A stretch of DNA of 64,000 bases from Sphingomonas naasensis (GCF_004792695.1 NZ_SRXU01000001.1:1-64000), one strand, 5' to 3'. Shown: positions 25,667-34,346, counted from the first letter of the stretch. The notes: generated from the sequence alone by a model not told the origin. A program made the numbers and translations.

Positions 25667-26863
25667 ATGTCGGACGCGGTGCGCCGTCACCAGATATTGG
25701 CCGCAATGCTGGCGCTGATGGCGCCGTGCGGATGCAGCCCGGCAAAGATTCCGGCTTCGGTGCCCGGGCAGCGCGCGGAGAATCCGTCGGGCCCGTCGGC
25801 GGAACGGGAAGCCGAGACGCGGGAAGCCGCGGCGCGCCGGCTCGCCACGGTCGCCGCGTCGGGGCGAGGCGATCCGATCGCCGAAGCCACGCGCGCGGCT
25901 TCGACGGGGGACTTCCGCTTCGTCGGCTATTCGATGCTCGTCCCCGGGCTATTCCCCGCCGCCTATGGCGTGATCTGCCGGCCCAGCGTGGTCTCGCAGG
26001 ACAGGCGGCTGGTCGGGCCGGTTTTCGGGGCAAGCGACGTGATGGGCTCGGCGGAGGAGATGGCGAAGGAACGGGCCACCGCGGAAAATTTCGACCGCTT
26101 CGGCAAGCGCTACAATGCAGCGCTGCTCGCCGATCGGCGCTATCCCTATCACGACCTTTGCCGCGCTGGATCAAGCGACTCGCGGGAACTCCGCGCCGAG
26201 CGGTTGCCGCCGCACCGCTACGGCTTCAGGGACCTCGTGCCGACCGATCGGCCAATCGATCCCGGGGAGGCCGCGCGTCGCGGCACGGCGGCCAGTCTCG
26301 ACCGTCTGATCGCTTCGAAGCGCGCCGAGCTCGACAAAGCGGACATCCTCGGCATGACTCCACTCGGCTGGGCGGTCGCCTATCGGCGCGGCGCGGCGAT
26401 CGAGGCGCTGCTCGGCGCGGGGGCCAGCCCGGCCGGCGCAGGGCGCGTCTCGGACCCGACCGCGCCGATCCAGATCGCGCGTGCGATGCAATGGCGCGCA
26501 GCCGTCGAGGCGATGTTGAAGCGAGCGCCTGCGCTGCGCGAAGCCGTCGAGGATCCGCCACGCTTGATCGAGCGATCGCGTGCCGGCCTCAATGCGGCCC
26601 TCGCGGCAACCGTCAAAGGCCGGGAAGCGCGTTTGGCGCCCGGCCCATCGACGGTCTACAAACTGACGGTGACGGTGAACCCCGAGGGTCAGGCGGCGAG
26701 CTGCCGGATCGCGCCGCTGACGGGCGCCGACGGACTCGACCGGGCGCTGTGTGGCGCGGCGCTCCGCGAGACGCGCTGGAAGCCGGGGCGAGGCGCATTT
26801 GGCGAGGCCGTGGCCGGCGTCGGCTCGCTCACCGCGCGGCTCGAGCCGCGGCGCCAGCCTTGA
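25667..26863 (+). CDS. Ankyrin-repeat protein with TonB-like C-terminal domain, probable lipoprotein
   Basis: 398 residues. The N-terminus (MSDAVRRHQILAAMLALMAP, then CGC) looks like a lipoprotein signal, though the lipobox is imperfect (MAPC). The middle contains one clear ankyrin-type repeat (ADILGMTPLGWAVAYRRG...IEALLGAGASP) with weaker flanks. The C-terminal ~80 residues (YKLTVTVNPEGQAASCRIAP...LDRALCGAALRETRWKPG) have the TonB C-terminal-like pattern with two cysteines. GTGAGGACAGC precedes the ATG. Role unknown; periplasmic protein-protein contact is plausible. Confidence 0.65.
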   Translation: MSDAVRRHQILAAMLALMAPCGCSPAKIPASVPGQRAENPSGPSAEREAETREAAARRLATVAASGRGDPIAEATRAASTGDFRFVGYSMLVPGLFPAAYGVICRPSVVSQDRRLVGPVFGASDVMGSAEEMAKERATAENFDRFGKRYNAALLADRRYPYHDLCRAGSSDSRELRAERLPPHRYGFRDLVPTDRPIDPGEAARRGTAASLDRLIASKRAELDKADILGMTPLGWAVAYRRGAAIEALLGAGASPAGAGRVSDPTAPIQIARAMQWRAAVEAMLKRAPALREAVEDPPRLIERSRAGLNAALAATVKGREARLAPGPSTVYKLTVTVNPEGQAASCRIAPLTGADGLDRALCGAALRETRWKPGRGAFGEAVAGVGSLTARLEPRRQP

Positions 26864-26939
26864 CGATCAGCACCGCCGGGCTTTCGACGAGGCGAGGGCG
26901 AGCGCTGATCGGCCCGCTCCGCGGAGCCGTCGATGTGCC

Positions 26940-27125
26940 CTAGATCCGCGCGCAGACCTTCTCGACCGCGTGCGCGGCGATCTCAAGGCTGAGCTTCACG
27001 CCATTGGTGTCCGCGCGCAGATCGGCGCGGAAATGATCCACCGGATTGTAGAAATGCACCAGCACCCCCGCGACCAGCGCGAACAGGATGGCGAAGATCA
27101 ATCTGCGTCCTGCCGATTCACGCAT
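26940..27125 (-). CDS. Small single-pass membrane protein (61 residues)
   Basis: MRESAGRRL, then the helix IFAILFALVAGVLVHFYNP, then a soluble helix-rich tail ending VEKVCARI. GGGAGTCGGCC before the ATG is a good ribosome-binding site. No family recognised. Divergent from the MHS transporter gene. Confidence 0.6.
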   Translation of the reverse strand: MRESAGRRLIFAILFALVAGVLVHFYNPVDHFRADLRADTNGVKLSLEIAAHAVEKVCARI

Positions 27126-27254
27126 GGCCGACTCCCTTTCGGTGCTGCGGTGATGGGGGTTCGATACAGGGCCGAAACTGTCCGCCCGATGAACGCGGGG
27201 TTTCGAATTGCGGCGCGTGGGGTTTTCGATCTAGGTGGGCGGGAAGGAGAGGAC

Positions 27255-28529
27255 ATGGCCGTCACACCGCTCGTATCGCATCGTCGGATCCTGTTCGCGA
27301 GCCTCGTCGGCACCTCGGTCGAGTTCTACGATTTCTACATCTACGCGACCGCGGCGGCTTTGGTGTTCCCGGCGCTGTTCTTTCCCGCCAGCGATCCGGC
27401 GCTCGCCCAGCTCGCCTCCTATGCCAGCTTCAGCATCGCCTTTTTCGCGCGGCCGCTGGGCGGGCTGGTGTTCGGCCATTTCGGCGACCGGATGGGGCGC
27501 AAGTCGACGCTCGTCGCCTCGCTGATGCTGATGGGCATCTCGACCGTGCTGATCGCCTTCCTGCCCACCTATGCGATGATCGGATGGGTCGCGCCGTTGC
27601 TGCTCTCGCTGCTGCGCTTCGGGCAAGGGCTGGGGCTGGGCGGCGAATGGGGCGGGGCGAGCCTGCTCGCGGTCGAGAACGCGCCGCCGGGCTGGGCCAA
27701 TCGCTACGGCGCCTTCCCGCCGCTGGGCGCGCCGGTCGGGTTCATCTTCGCCAACGGCTTCTTCCTGCTGCTCGGCGCGTTTCTGAGCGACGACCAGTTC
27801 CGCGACTGGGGCTGGCGCATCCCCTTCCTCGCCAGCGCCTGTCTGGTGAGCCTCGGGCTATGGGTGCGGGTCAAGCTGACCGAGACCCCCGCCTTCGTCG
27901 CCGCGCAGGAAAGCGCGCCGCCGCCGCGCATCCCGGTGGGCGAGCTGTTCCGCGAGCATTGGCTGCCGACGCTGGCGGGAACGGTGGGCACCGTCGCCTG
28001 CTTCGCGCTGTTCTACATCTCGACGGTGTTCATCATCGGCTATGCGACCAAGGGGCTCGGCTATGACCGCGAGCTGTTTCTCGGCGCCGAGCTGGTCGCC
28101 ATCCTGTTCATGGCGGCGGGGATCTGGATCGCCTCGAGCCTCGCCGATCGCAGCAATGCCACGCGGATCCTCGCGATCGGCTGCATCGCGACGGTGGCGA
28201 CGGGGCTGACGATCGGGTGGTTCGTCAGGGCAGACGCGCTGGCGATGCTGTTCGTCTGGCTGGCGGGTGGGCTGTTCGTGATGGGCTTCGTCTACGGCCC
28301 GCTCGGCGGCTGGCTGCCGAGCCTGTTCCCGGCGCGGGTGCGCTATACCGGCGTGTCGGTGACCTTCAACATCGGCGGGATCATCGGCGGCGGGCTGACG
28401 CCGCTGATCGCCGCGACGCTGGTGCAGCGCGGCGGGCTGGTGCTGGTCGGCTATTACCTCGCCGCCGCGGCGGTGCTGAGCCTGATCGGGCTGGCGCTGG
28501 TCGCGCGGAAGAACGCGCTGCCGGGCTGA
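27255..28529 (+). CDS. MFS transporter, metabolite:H+ symporter (MHS) family
   Basis: 424 residues, 12 predicted helices. TSVEFYDFYIYATAAALVFP near the N-terminus, FGHFGDRMGRKSTL (loop 2-3 signature) and RFGQGLGLGGEWGGASLLAVE are hallmarks of the MHS group (KgtP/ProP/ShiA relatives), which import dicarboxylates, osmolytes or aromatic acids. Substrate not assignable. GGAGAGGAC precedes the ATG at 27255; longer in-frame readings lack helix-like sequence. The next small gene begins one base after its stop. Confidence 0.9.
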   Translation: MAVTPLVSHRRILFASLVGTSVEFYDFYIYATAAALVFPALFFPASDPALAQLASYASFSIAFFARPLGGLVFGHFGDRMGRKSTLVASLMLMGISTVLIAFLPTYAMIGWVAPLLLSLLRFGQGLGLGGEWGGASLLAVENAPPGWANRYGAFPPLGAPVGFIFANGFFLLLGAFLSDDQFRDWGWRIPFLASACLVSLGLWVRVKLTETPAFVAAQESAPPPRIPVGELFREHWLPTLAGTVGTVACFALFYISTVFIIGYATKGLGYDRELFLGAELVAILFMAAGIWIASSLADRSNATRILAIGCIATVATGLTIGWFVRADALAMLFVWLAGGLFVMGFVYGPLGGWLPSLFPARVRYTGVSVTFNIGGIIGGGLTPLIAATLVQRGGLVLVGYYLAAAAVLSLIGLALVARKNALPG

Positions 28530-28530
28530 G

Positions 28531-28707
28531 ATGCGCACCCGGCTGAGCGTCTGCCGGCGCAAGGCGCGCTACGCTTCGGACGCGGCGGCGGCGCAGGCGG
28601 CGCGGGACTTCGGCTTGGCCTTGCTGCCTTATCGCTGCGATCGGTGCGGGCGATTTCATCTGACCAGCCGGACGAAGGGCAAGCGGGGCATCCGGAGCGG
28701 CGACTGA
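28531..28707 (+). CDS. Small zinc-ribbon-like protein (58 residues)
   Basis: MRTRLSVCRRKARYASD...LLPYRCDRCGRFHLTSRTKGK. One Cys near the N-terminus plus C-x2-C and a nearby His make a plausible zinc knuckle in a basic protein, as in small nucleic-acid-binding proteins. The start lies one base after the MHS transporter stop, so translational coupling is likely. Below the length cut-off of many gene callers. Confidence 0.6.
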   Translation: MRTRLSVCRRKARYASDAAAAQAARDFGLALLPYRCDRCGRFHLTSRTKGKRGIRSGD

Positions 28708-28731
28708 ACCGCATGCGCAGTCCTGCGTCAC

Positions 28732-28808
28732 CCAACGCTCCGGCCTTCGCTGGAGCACCGGTGAACTTGAAGAATTGCAGCGTGCTCCGGCGTAGGCCGG
28801 CGCGTTGG
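28732..28808. repeat. REPIN-like inverted doublet (CCAACGC...GGAGCAC arms)
   Basis: The left arm CCAACGCTCCGGCCTTCGC starts at 28732 and the right arm GCGTAGGCCGGCGCGTTGG ends at 28808. They are inverted copies over 27 nt with 3 mismatches, around a short AT-richer centre (GAACTTGAAGAATTGCAG). Located between the zinc-ribbon gene and rsmD. Confidence 0.7.
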
Positions 28809-28821
28809 CGGCGGCGTACGA

Positions 28822-29361
28822 TCAGGCCTTGCGCAGCAGCGTGAGGCGGGCTTTGCCGTGGACGCGGCTGGCGTCGATGTCGAAGCCGGCGAGGACGATT
28901 TCCTCGGCCTTGGCGGTCTCGATGCTGATCCAAGTCGCGGGGCCGGCCCAGCCGAGGCGGCCGAGCTTGTCGAGCGCGACGACGCCGGCGCCGGTATCAT
29001 AGGGCGGATCCATCAGGATCAGATCGACCGGCTTGACCGCAGGCCCGAGCGCGAGCGCCGAGGTGGCGCGGACTTCGGCGCCCTTGGCCCCCAGCCTGGC
29101 GATGTTAGCCTTGAGCGCATCGAGCGCGGCCTTGTCCTGCTCGACGAACAGGCACGAGGCGGCGCCGCGCGACAGCGCCTCGAGCCCGAGCGCGCCCGAA
29201 CCGGCGAACAGATCGGCGACCGCCAGCCCCTCGAAGCTGCCGATTCGGCTGGCGAGCATCGAGAACAGCGCCTCGCGGGTGCGATCGGCGGTGGGGCGGG
29301 TGGTGTCGCCCTTGGGCGCAACCAGCGGGCGACCGCGCCATTCGCCGGCGATGATCCGCAT
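28822..29361 (-). CDS. rsmD: 16S rRNA (guanine(966)-N2)-methyltransferase
   Basis: 179 residues. MRIIAGEWRGRPL and TRPTADRTREALFSML are the RsmD N-terminal signature. DLFAGSGALGLEALSRGA binds S-adenosylmethionine, and MDPPYD (near residue 118) is the N6/N2-methyltransferase catalytic motif. It methylates G966 of 16S rRNA during 30S assembly. The ATG overlaps the rluB stop by one base (TAATG), so the two rRNA-modification genes are coupled. Confidence 0.95.
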   Translation of the reverse strand: MRIIAGEWRGRPLVAPKGDTTRPTADRTREALFSMLASRIGSFEGLAVADLFAGSGALGLEALSRGAASCLFVEQDKAALDALKANIARLGAKGAEVRATSALALGPAVKPVDLILMDPPYDTGAGVVALDKLGRLGWAGPATWISIETAKAEEIVLAGFDIDASRVHGKARLTLLRKA

Positions 29362-30839
29362 TATTTGCGCGTCCGTGGCGGGCGGGCGGGCCTGGCCGGC
29401 TTGCCGCGGCCACCTGCCGGACCCTTGGTCGGGCGCGGGCCGCGGGGACGATCGACGAAATCGCCGGCGCGCGGCTCCTGCTGATCGCGGTGCGCCTTGG
29501 CGCGTGCGGCGCGCGCCGGCTTGCCGACGGGGCGGGCTTCTTCGCGCGCGGGACGATCGGTGCGCGCGGACGGGGTGCCGCGCGGCGTGAAACGGGGTTC
29601 GCGGGCATCGTCGCGCGCCGGGCGTTCGCCGCGCGCAGGCGCCTTGGCACCCGGCCTTGCGCGCGCTTCGCCGGTGGCGCGACCTTCGCCGCGCGCGGGG
29701 CGTTCGGGACGTCCGCTCGCGCCGGCAACGGGTTTGGAACGCGCTTCGCCATGCGGGAGGCGTTCGCCACGGACGGGCGCCCTGGCACCGGGCTTGAACC
29801 GCGTTTCGCCACCGGCGGGCCGGGCCTCGCGCCGATCGGGACGTTCGGGCCGGGCGGCCTGGCGCGCGCCCGAACGGCCTGTGCCGGCGCGATCTTCCTC
29901 GCGCACCGGACGATCACCGCGCGCCGGCGGAGTCGCCCGCGGGGTGAAGCGCGGTCCCTGCGGAGCGGCCGGCGCGGCCTTGGCGGGGGCGCGGCGCAGG
30001 CGGCGATCGGGCTCGATCACCGGCTGCGGCTTGGGCGCGGGCGCCTCGACACGCTCGCGCACCGCGAATTGCAGGTTCGACGCCGCCTTGCCGCCGCCGG
30101 GCTTCGACAGCACGGTGCGGAAGGTGGCGAGGTCGCTCGGGCGGATCTCGTCGACATCGCCGGCGGGCAGGTCGCCGAGCCAGAACGGACCGTAGCGCGT
30201 GCGGATCAGCCGGTTCACCTCGAGGCCGAGATATTCGAGCACGCGGCGCACTTCGCGATTCTTGCCCTCGGTGAGGGTCATCTCGATCCAGACATTGGCG
30301 CCGGTGCGCCGCTCGATATTGGCGTTGATCGGGCCATAGCGGACGCCCTCGATCTCGACGCCGAGCATCAGCTCCTCGAGCTGGGGCTGGCTGATCTGAC
30401 CATAGGCGCGCGCGCGATAGCTGCGCTCGACGCCGGTCGACGGCAGCTCGAGCTCGCGCTTGAGCTCGCCATCGGTGGTGAGGAGCAGAAGCCCCTCGGT
30501 GTTGAGATCGAGCCGGCCGACCGGCATTACCCGGGGCAGGCCCTGGGGCAGGCGGTCGTAGATGGTCGGGCGACCGGTGAAGTCGCGCTCGGCAGTGAGC
30601 AGGCCGGCGGCCTTGTGATAGCGGAACAACCGCGCGGGCGCGGGCTCGGCGACGGGCTTGCCGTCGACGGTGACGCCGTGGAGCGAGGTGAGCAAGGTCG
30701 CGGGGGTATCGAGCACGGCGCCGTCGAGCGCGATGCGCCCTTCGGCGATCATGCGTTCGATCTCGCGGCGCGACGCGATTCCTGCACGGGCGAGCAGCTT
30801 CGCGATGCGCTGCGTTTCGGGGGGCTTGGACGGGGACAC
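29361..30839 (-). CDS. rluB: 23S rRNA pseudouridine synthase (RluB-like) with long basic C-terminal tail
   Basis: 492 residues. An S4 RNA-binding domain (residues ~10-60) is followed by an RsuA/RluB catalytic domain with GRLDLNTEGLLLLTTDG (catalytic D111) and ITEGKNREVRR-type LTEGKNREVRRVLEYLGLEV. The enzyme part ends near residue 265. The remaining ~225 residues are low-complexity Arg/Pro/Ala/Gly/Glu with repeated RPARGE, PARGERP and FTPR units. Similar but usually shorter tails occur in alphaproteobacterial homologues. The tail is probably disordered and RNA-binding. Specific uridine target is inferred from family only. Confidence 0.88.
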   Translation of the reverse strand: MSPSKPPETQRIAKLLARAGIASRREIERMIAEGRIALDGAVLDTPATLLTSLHGVTVDGKPVAEPAPARLFRYHKAAGLLTAERDFTGRPTIYDRLPQGLPRVMPVGRLDLNTEGLLLLTTDGELKRELELPSTGVERSYRARAYGQISQPQLEELMLGVEIEGVRYGPINANIERRTGANVWIEMTLTEGKNREVRRVLEYLGLEVNRLIRTRYGPFWLGDLPAGDVDEIRPSDLATFRTVLSKPGGGKAASNLQFAVRERVEAPAPKPQPVIEPDRRLRRAPAKAAPAAPQGPRFTPRATPPARGDRPVREEDRAGTGRSGARQAARPERPDRREARPAGGETRFKPGARAPVRGERLPHGEARSKPVAGASGRPERPARGEGRATGEARARPGAKAPARGERPARDDAREPRFTPRGTPSARTDRPAREEARPVGKPARAARAKAHRDQQEPRAGDFVDRPRGPRPTKGPAGGRGKPARPARPPRTRK

Positions 30840-30957
30840 CGCGGCGATATAGCGATTATGCGGGGCACGGCAAAAATTATTGCGGCGCCCGAAGGTTTTG
30901 ATGCGTTATGCGCGGCTTGCGGGGGCACGGGGCCTCGCCGCCTATGGAAGCGGTACG

Positions 30958-31389
30958 ATGTTGTTCGTGAAGAAGAAGCGGCTGATCGAGCGGGTCCTGC
31001 TGGTCGAGGACGAGCCGCTGGTCGCGTTCGACACCGAACATTTCCTCACCCATGAAGGGTTCGAGATCGTCGCGACGCTGGATTCGGTGGCGGAAGCGCT
31101 CGCCGCGATCGAGGACGATGCGGCGATCGATCTGGTGCTCGTCGATGTCGAGCTGGTCGACGGCAGCGGCGTCGAGGTGGCGCGCGCGGCGCATGCGCGC
31201 GGCATGCGCGTGGTCTTCGTGACCGGCAATTGCCCGGGCGAGGCGCGCAAGCTCGCGGCGGGATGCCTGTCCAAGCCCTATCCGCAGCGCGATCTGCTCG
31301 CGGCGATCGCAGCGATCGAGGCAGTGATCGAAGGCAGGAAACCGCCGCGGCGGCTGCCCGCAAGCTTCAGCCTGTTCGTCGAGAGCTGA
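30958..31389 (+). CDS. Single-domain response regulator (CheY-like receiver)
   Basis: 143 residues, one receiver domain and no output domain. The acidic pair is in LLVEDEPL (E17, D18), the phosphoacceptor is D63 in LVLVDVEL, T89 lies in VVFVTGN and K106 in CLSKPY. GGAAGCGG precedes the ATG at 30958. No histidine kinase is adjacent. It resembles the orphan receivers that work in phosphorelays such as the alphaproteobacterial stress response; partner unknown. Confidence 0.88.
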   Translation: MLFVKKKRLIERVLLVEDEPLVAFDTEHFLTHEGFEIVATLDSVAEALAAIEDDAAIDLVLVDVELVDGSGVEVARAAHARGMRVVFVTGNCPGEARKLAAGCLSKPYPQRDLLAAIAAIEAVIEGRKPPRRLPASFSLFVES

Positions 31390-31398
31390 GGCCGGGCC

Positions 31399-31542
31399 TC
31401 AGAAGCGGACGACGCAGGCGGCGTAGATCGCGCCCCACATCGCCAGCGATATGCCCATCGCGAGCAGGATGCCGAGCGTCGGCGGCAGGCGCTTTTCGCC
31501 GTCGGTCGAGTCGATGCGGTCGGGGATCGGTGTGTGCAGCAT
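31399..31542 (-). CDS. Small membrane protein (47 residues)
   Basis: MLHTPIPDRIDSTDGEKRLP is a soluble start, then PTLGILLAMGISLAMWGAIY forms one helix, ending AACVVRF. It lies 29 bp downstream of another tiny membrane gene on the same strand; together they look like a two-gene unit. Weak ribosome-binding site (CTGGACCC). No family recognised. Confidence 0.5.
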   Translation of the reverse strand: MLHTPIPDRIDSTDGEKRLPPTLGILLAMGISLAMWGAIYAACVVRF

Positions 31543-31571
31543 GGGTCCAGCGCCTGGCTTGGGGTGACGGC

Positions 31572-31706
31572 TCAATGCCAGAACAGCGCGATGACGACGC
31601 CGAGCCATGACAGCATCGACAGCGACACCGCGACGCGCGCCGAGAGATCGGCAGGGGAGCGGCTGGTGTGCGGCGCGAAGGCGCGGCCGGCGGCGAGGGC
31701 GGTCAT
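31572..31706 (-). CDS. Small membrane protein (44 residues)
   Basis: MTALAAGRAFAPHTSRSPAD, then a helix RVAVSLSMLSWLGVVIALFWH. AGGATT lies ~8 nt before the ATG and a perfect TATAAT lies 30 bp upstream. The C-terminal LFWH matches the 25-residue protein at 16670, suggesting a shared small-protein type. Function unknown. Confidence 0.55.
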   Translation of the reverse strand: MTALAAGRAFAPHTSRSPADLSARVAVSLSMLSWLGVVIALFWH

Positions 31707-31735
31707 CGTCACGAATCCTGCAAGGCTGTGCACCC

Positions 31736-31741
31736 ATTATA
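31736..31741 (-). promoter_or_regulatory. TATAAT -10 element for the tandem small membrane genes
   Basis: A perfect -10 hexamer on the minus strand, 30 bp before the ATG at 31706. No recognisable -35 at 16-18 bp spacing (the site reads GGCCGG), so an activator or another -35-independent mechanism would be needed. Confidence 0.4.
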
Positions 31742-31769
31742 GGACCGCGCGGCGCCCTCCGGCCGCGCC

Positions 31770-32918
31770 TCAGGGGTCTTGCGGAGGCGGGACGGCGGCC
31801 AGCCGCGCCTCGACGGCGTCGTGGAACTGGCGGATGCCGCGCTCAAGCGTGCCGAGCGTGAGCCGATCGAGCGCGCCCGAGGCGAGCCCCTGCTGGCCGA
31901 GCTCGCAGGCGCGAAAATCCTCGGCGGCGAACACCCCGCCGTCGAGCAATTCCCAGCTCTTCTCCCAGTGCGCGCGCGCCTTTTCGGTGGCGGGCGGCTC
32001 GGGGATCAGCATGAAATCTTCGACCAGCACGCGATCGGCGGCCTGCGGCATCAGCACCATCAGGTTGATGTAATCGGGGCTGACGACGAGCACCGCGCCG
32101 GGGAACATCTGATAGGTATAGGTGATCGCGCCGCGCAGCGTCGCCCAGTCGCTCGACGACAGCGCGGCGAGCGCCGCCTCGCGGCCGACCGCCGAGCGCT
32201 GGTGCGGGCCGATGCTGTCGGCGGTCGAGACGCCGTCCTTGAAGAAGGGCGCGATGGTGCCGGCGTGGAGGCGCTGGATGTGATAGCCCTCGAGGAACGC
32301 GTCCATGATCAGCTTCCAGTTGGCGCGGACATCATGCGTGCGGCGGCGGAAGAGGTGCTGGCCGGCGAGCGCGAAGGCTTCGAAGTCTCGCGCCAGCGTG
32401 TCGGCTTCGGCGAAGTCGGCGGCCGCGTCAAAGGCGAACCAGATCAGCCCGCCGGCCTCGTGCGTGGGCAGGCGCCTGAGGCCGTGCGCGGCCTTGTCGA
32501 GCCCGGGAAAAGTGTCGGCGCGGGGCAGGCCGACAAGGCTGCCGTCGAGCGCATAGCTCCACGCGTGATAGGGGCAGACGAGGCGCGGGGCCTTCACTGC
32601 GTCGCAACCCTCGACCAGCCGCGTGCCGCGATGGCGGCAGACATTGAGGAAGACATGCGCCTGCCCGGTCTTGTCGCGCGCGAGCAGCAGCGGCTTGCCG
32701 AAGCCGTCATGCGGTACCGCCATGTTGGCCTCGGGAAGCAGCGCCGAGGGGGCGATGACCAGCGGCTGGCGCGCGAAGATGCCGGCCTGCTCGGCGGCAT
32801 GGCGCGCGGCACTGGTATAAGCCGCAGCCTCGACATGCGTGATCGCGCCTTCGCCACGCTGCCCGCCGCGAGCGAGTTGGGCGGCGAGCGCGAGCTGGCC
32901 TTCGGTCGGCGCGTTCAT
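31770..32918 (-). CDS. Aromatic ring-hydroxylating oxygenase, alpha subunit (Rieske type)
   Basis: 382 residues. The N-terminal Rieske [2Fe-2S] domain has CRHRG and CPYHAW (C-x-H ... C-x2-H, ~18 residues apart). The C-terminal catalytic domain has MDAFLEGYHIQRLHAGT, with the two His ligands and bridging acidic residue for mononuclear iron. Homologues include ring dioxygenases and O- or N-demethylases. No ferredoxin, reductase or beta subunit lies nearby, so it must use partners encoded elsewhere. Divergent from the AmpG-like gene. Substrate unknown. Confidence 0.9.
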   Translation of the reverse strand: MNAPTEGQLALAAQLARGGQRGEGAITHVEAAAYTSAARHAAEQAGIFARQPLVIAPSALLPEANMAVPHDGFGKPLLLARDKTGQAHVFLNVCRHRGTRLVEGCDAVKAPRLVCPYHAWSYALDGSLVGLPRADTFPGLDKAAHGLRRLPTHEAGGLIWFAFDAAADFAEADTLARDFEAFALAGQHLFRRRTHDVRANWKLIMDAFLEGYHIQRLHAGTIAPFFKDGVSTADSIGPHQRSAVGREAALAALSSSDWATLRGAITYTYQMFPGAVLVVSPDYINLMVLMPQAADRVLVEDFMLIPEPPATEKARAHWEKSWELLDGGVFAAEDFRACELGQQGLASGALDRLTLGTLERGIRQFHDAVEARLAAVPPPQDP

Positions 32919-32975
32919 CCTTCCTCTCCGCAACTTTTCGGCTAGTGTCGCGCGGAAGGCGAGAGGGAGCAAGGG

Positions 32976-34346
32976 ATGGCGGACGGGGCGACACTGGAAG
33001 AGGGCACGCGCGCCGGGTTCGTCGCGACGATGGCTCCCTATTTTCGCCCGCGTCCGCTCGCGGCCTTGCTGCTCGGAATTTCGAGCGGTTTCCCGCTCGC
33101 GCTGCTGCTCGGCACGATGACCTTCTGGCTCGCCAAGGTGGGCATCGACAAGAAGACGATCGGCTTCGCGATCGGGTTGACCACGCCCTACACGCTCAAA
33201 TTCCTCTGGGCGCCGCTGGTCGACCGACTCAAGCTGCCGGTGCTGACCGGGCTGTTCGGGCAGCGTCGCGCGTGGCTGTTCTTCGTCCAGGCGCTGCTGT
33301 TCGCCTCGGTGTGGATGCTCGGCGCGAGCCAGCCCGAGCTGCATCTCGGGGTCTTCGCCTTCTGGGCGATCGCCACTGCGTTCCTCGGCGCGACGCAGGA
33401 CATCATTATCGACGCCTATCGCATCGAGATCCTGCCCGAGGACGAGCTCGCTCACGGCACCGCGAACAACCAGTTCGGCTATCGGCTCGGCGCCTTTGCC
33501 GCGGGGGTGGGCACGATCGCGATGGCCTCACCCGAGGGGCTGGGGCTGGGCTGGGCCAAGGCCTATGGGCTGACCGGGCTGTGCATCCTTCCCGGGCTGC
33601 TCGCCGCGCTGTGGGCGGGCCCCGGACTGCACGACCGCGTGCTGAGCGCCGAGGGGCGCCAGTCGATCGGGCAATGGCTCCAATCGACGCTGATCGGTCC
33701 GTTCAGCGAATTCCTGATGCGGCGCGGCGCAGTGCTGATCCTGCTGTTCGTGCTGGTCTACAAGCTCGGCGACGCGATGGGCCAGTCGATGCTCAATCCG
33801 ATGATCGTCGAGCTGGGCTTCAGCGACACCGAGTTCATCGCGATCAACAAGGTGATCGGCTTCTGGGGCTTGATCGTCGGCACTGCGCTCTCGGCGCCCT
33901 TGCTCGCATGGCTCGGCATGGGCCGCGCGCTGTTCGTCTCCGGCGTTCTGATGATGATCAGCAACCTGACCTTCGCGATCCTCGCCAGCCAGGGTCACTC
34001 TACCCTGTGGCTGACCATCGCGGTGGCGACCGAGCAGGTGACCAGCGGGCTCGGACTGACGATCTTCGTTACCTATCTCTCCGGGCTGTCGAGCCTCGCC
34101 TATACCGCCACTCAGTTCGCGTTGCTCTCGTCGCTGGCGGGGGTGGGGCGCACCTGGCTGTCGACGCCGGCGGGTTTCTTCGCCGAGCAGCTCGGCTGGG
34201 CCGGCTTCTGGGTGATGACCACGGTGGTCGCGCTGCCGGGCATGTTGCTGCTCTGGATCCTGTGGCGAAAAGGCTTTGTGGTCGAAAGCGTGCGCAAGGC
34301 GCGCGCGGGCGCCGAACCCACGGCGGGAGCGGAGGCCAAGGCCTGA
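32976..34346 (+). CDS. ampG: AmpG-like muropeptide MFS permease
   Basis: 456 residues, 12 or more predicted helices. GISSGFPLALLLGTMTFWLAK and GLTTPYTLKFLWAPLVDR are characteristic of the AmpG family, as are GATQDIIIDAYRIE and ANNQFGYRLGA. The family imports anhydromuropeptides released by lytic transglycosylases, such as the MltB-type enzyme in this window. Stop and next start share one base (TGATG), so it is coupled to the TPR gene. A role as an acetyl-CoA transporter-like relative cannot be ruled out. Confidence 0.85.
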   Translation: MADGATLEEGTRAGFVATMAPYFRPRPLAALLLGISSGFPLALLLGTMTFWLAKVGIDKKTIGFAIGLTTPYTLKFLWAPLVDRLKLPVLTGLFGQRRAWLFFVQALLFASVWMLGASQPELHLGVFAFWAIATAFLGATQDIIIDAYRIEILPEDELAHGTANNQFGYRLGAFAAGVGTIAMASPEGLGLGWAKAYGLTGLCILPGLLAALWAGPGLHDRVLSAEGRQSIGQWLQSTLIGPFSEFLMRRGAVLILLFVLVYKLGDAMGQSMLNPMIVELGFSDTEFIAINKVIGFWGLIVGTALSAPLLAWLGMGRALFVSGVLMMISNLTFAILASQGHSTLWLTIAVATEQVTSGLGLTIFVTYLSGLSSLAYTATQFALLSSLAGVGRTWLSTPAGFFAEQLGWAGFWVMTTVVALPGMLLLWILWRKGFVVESVRKARAGAEPTAGAEAKA

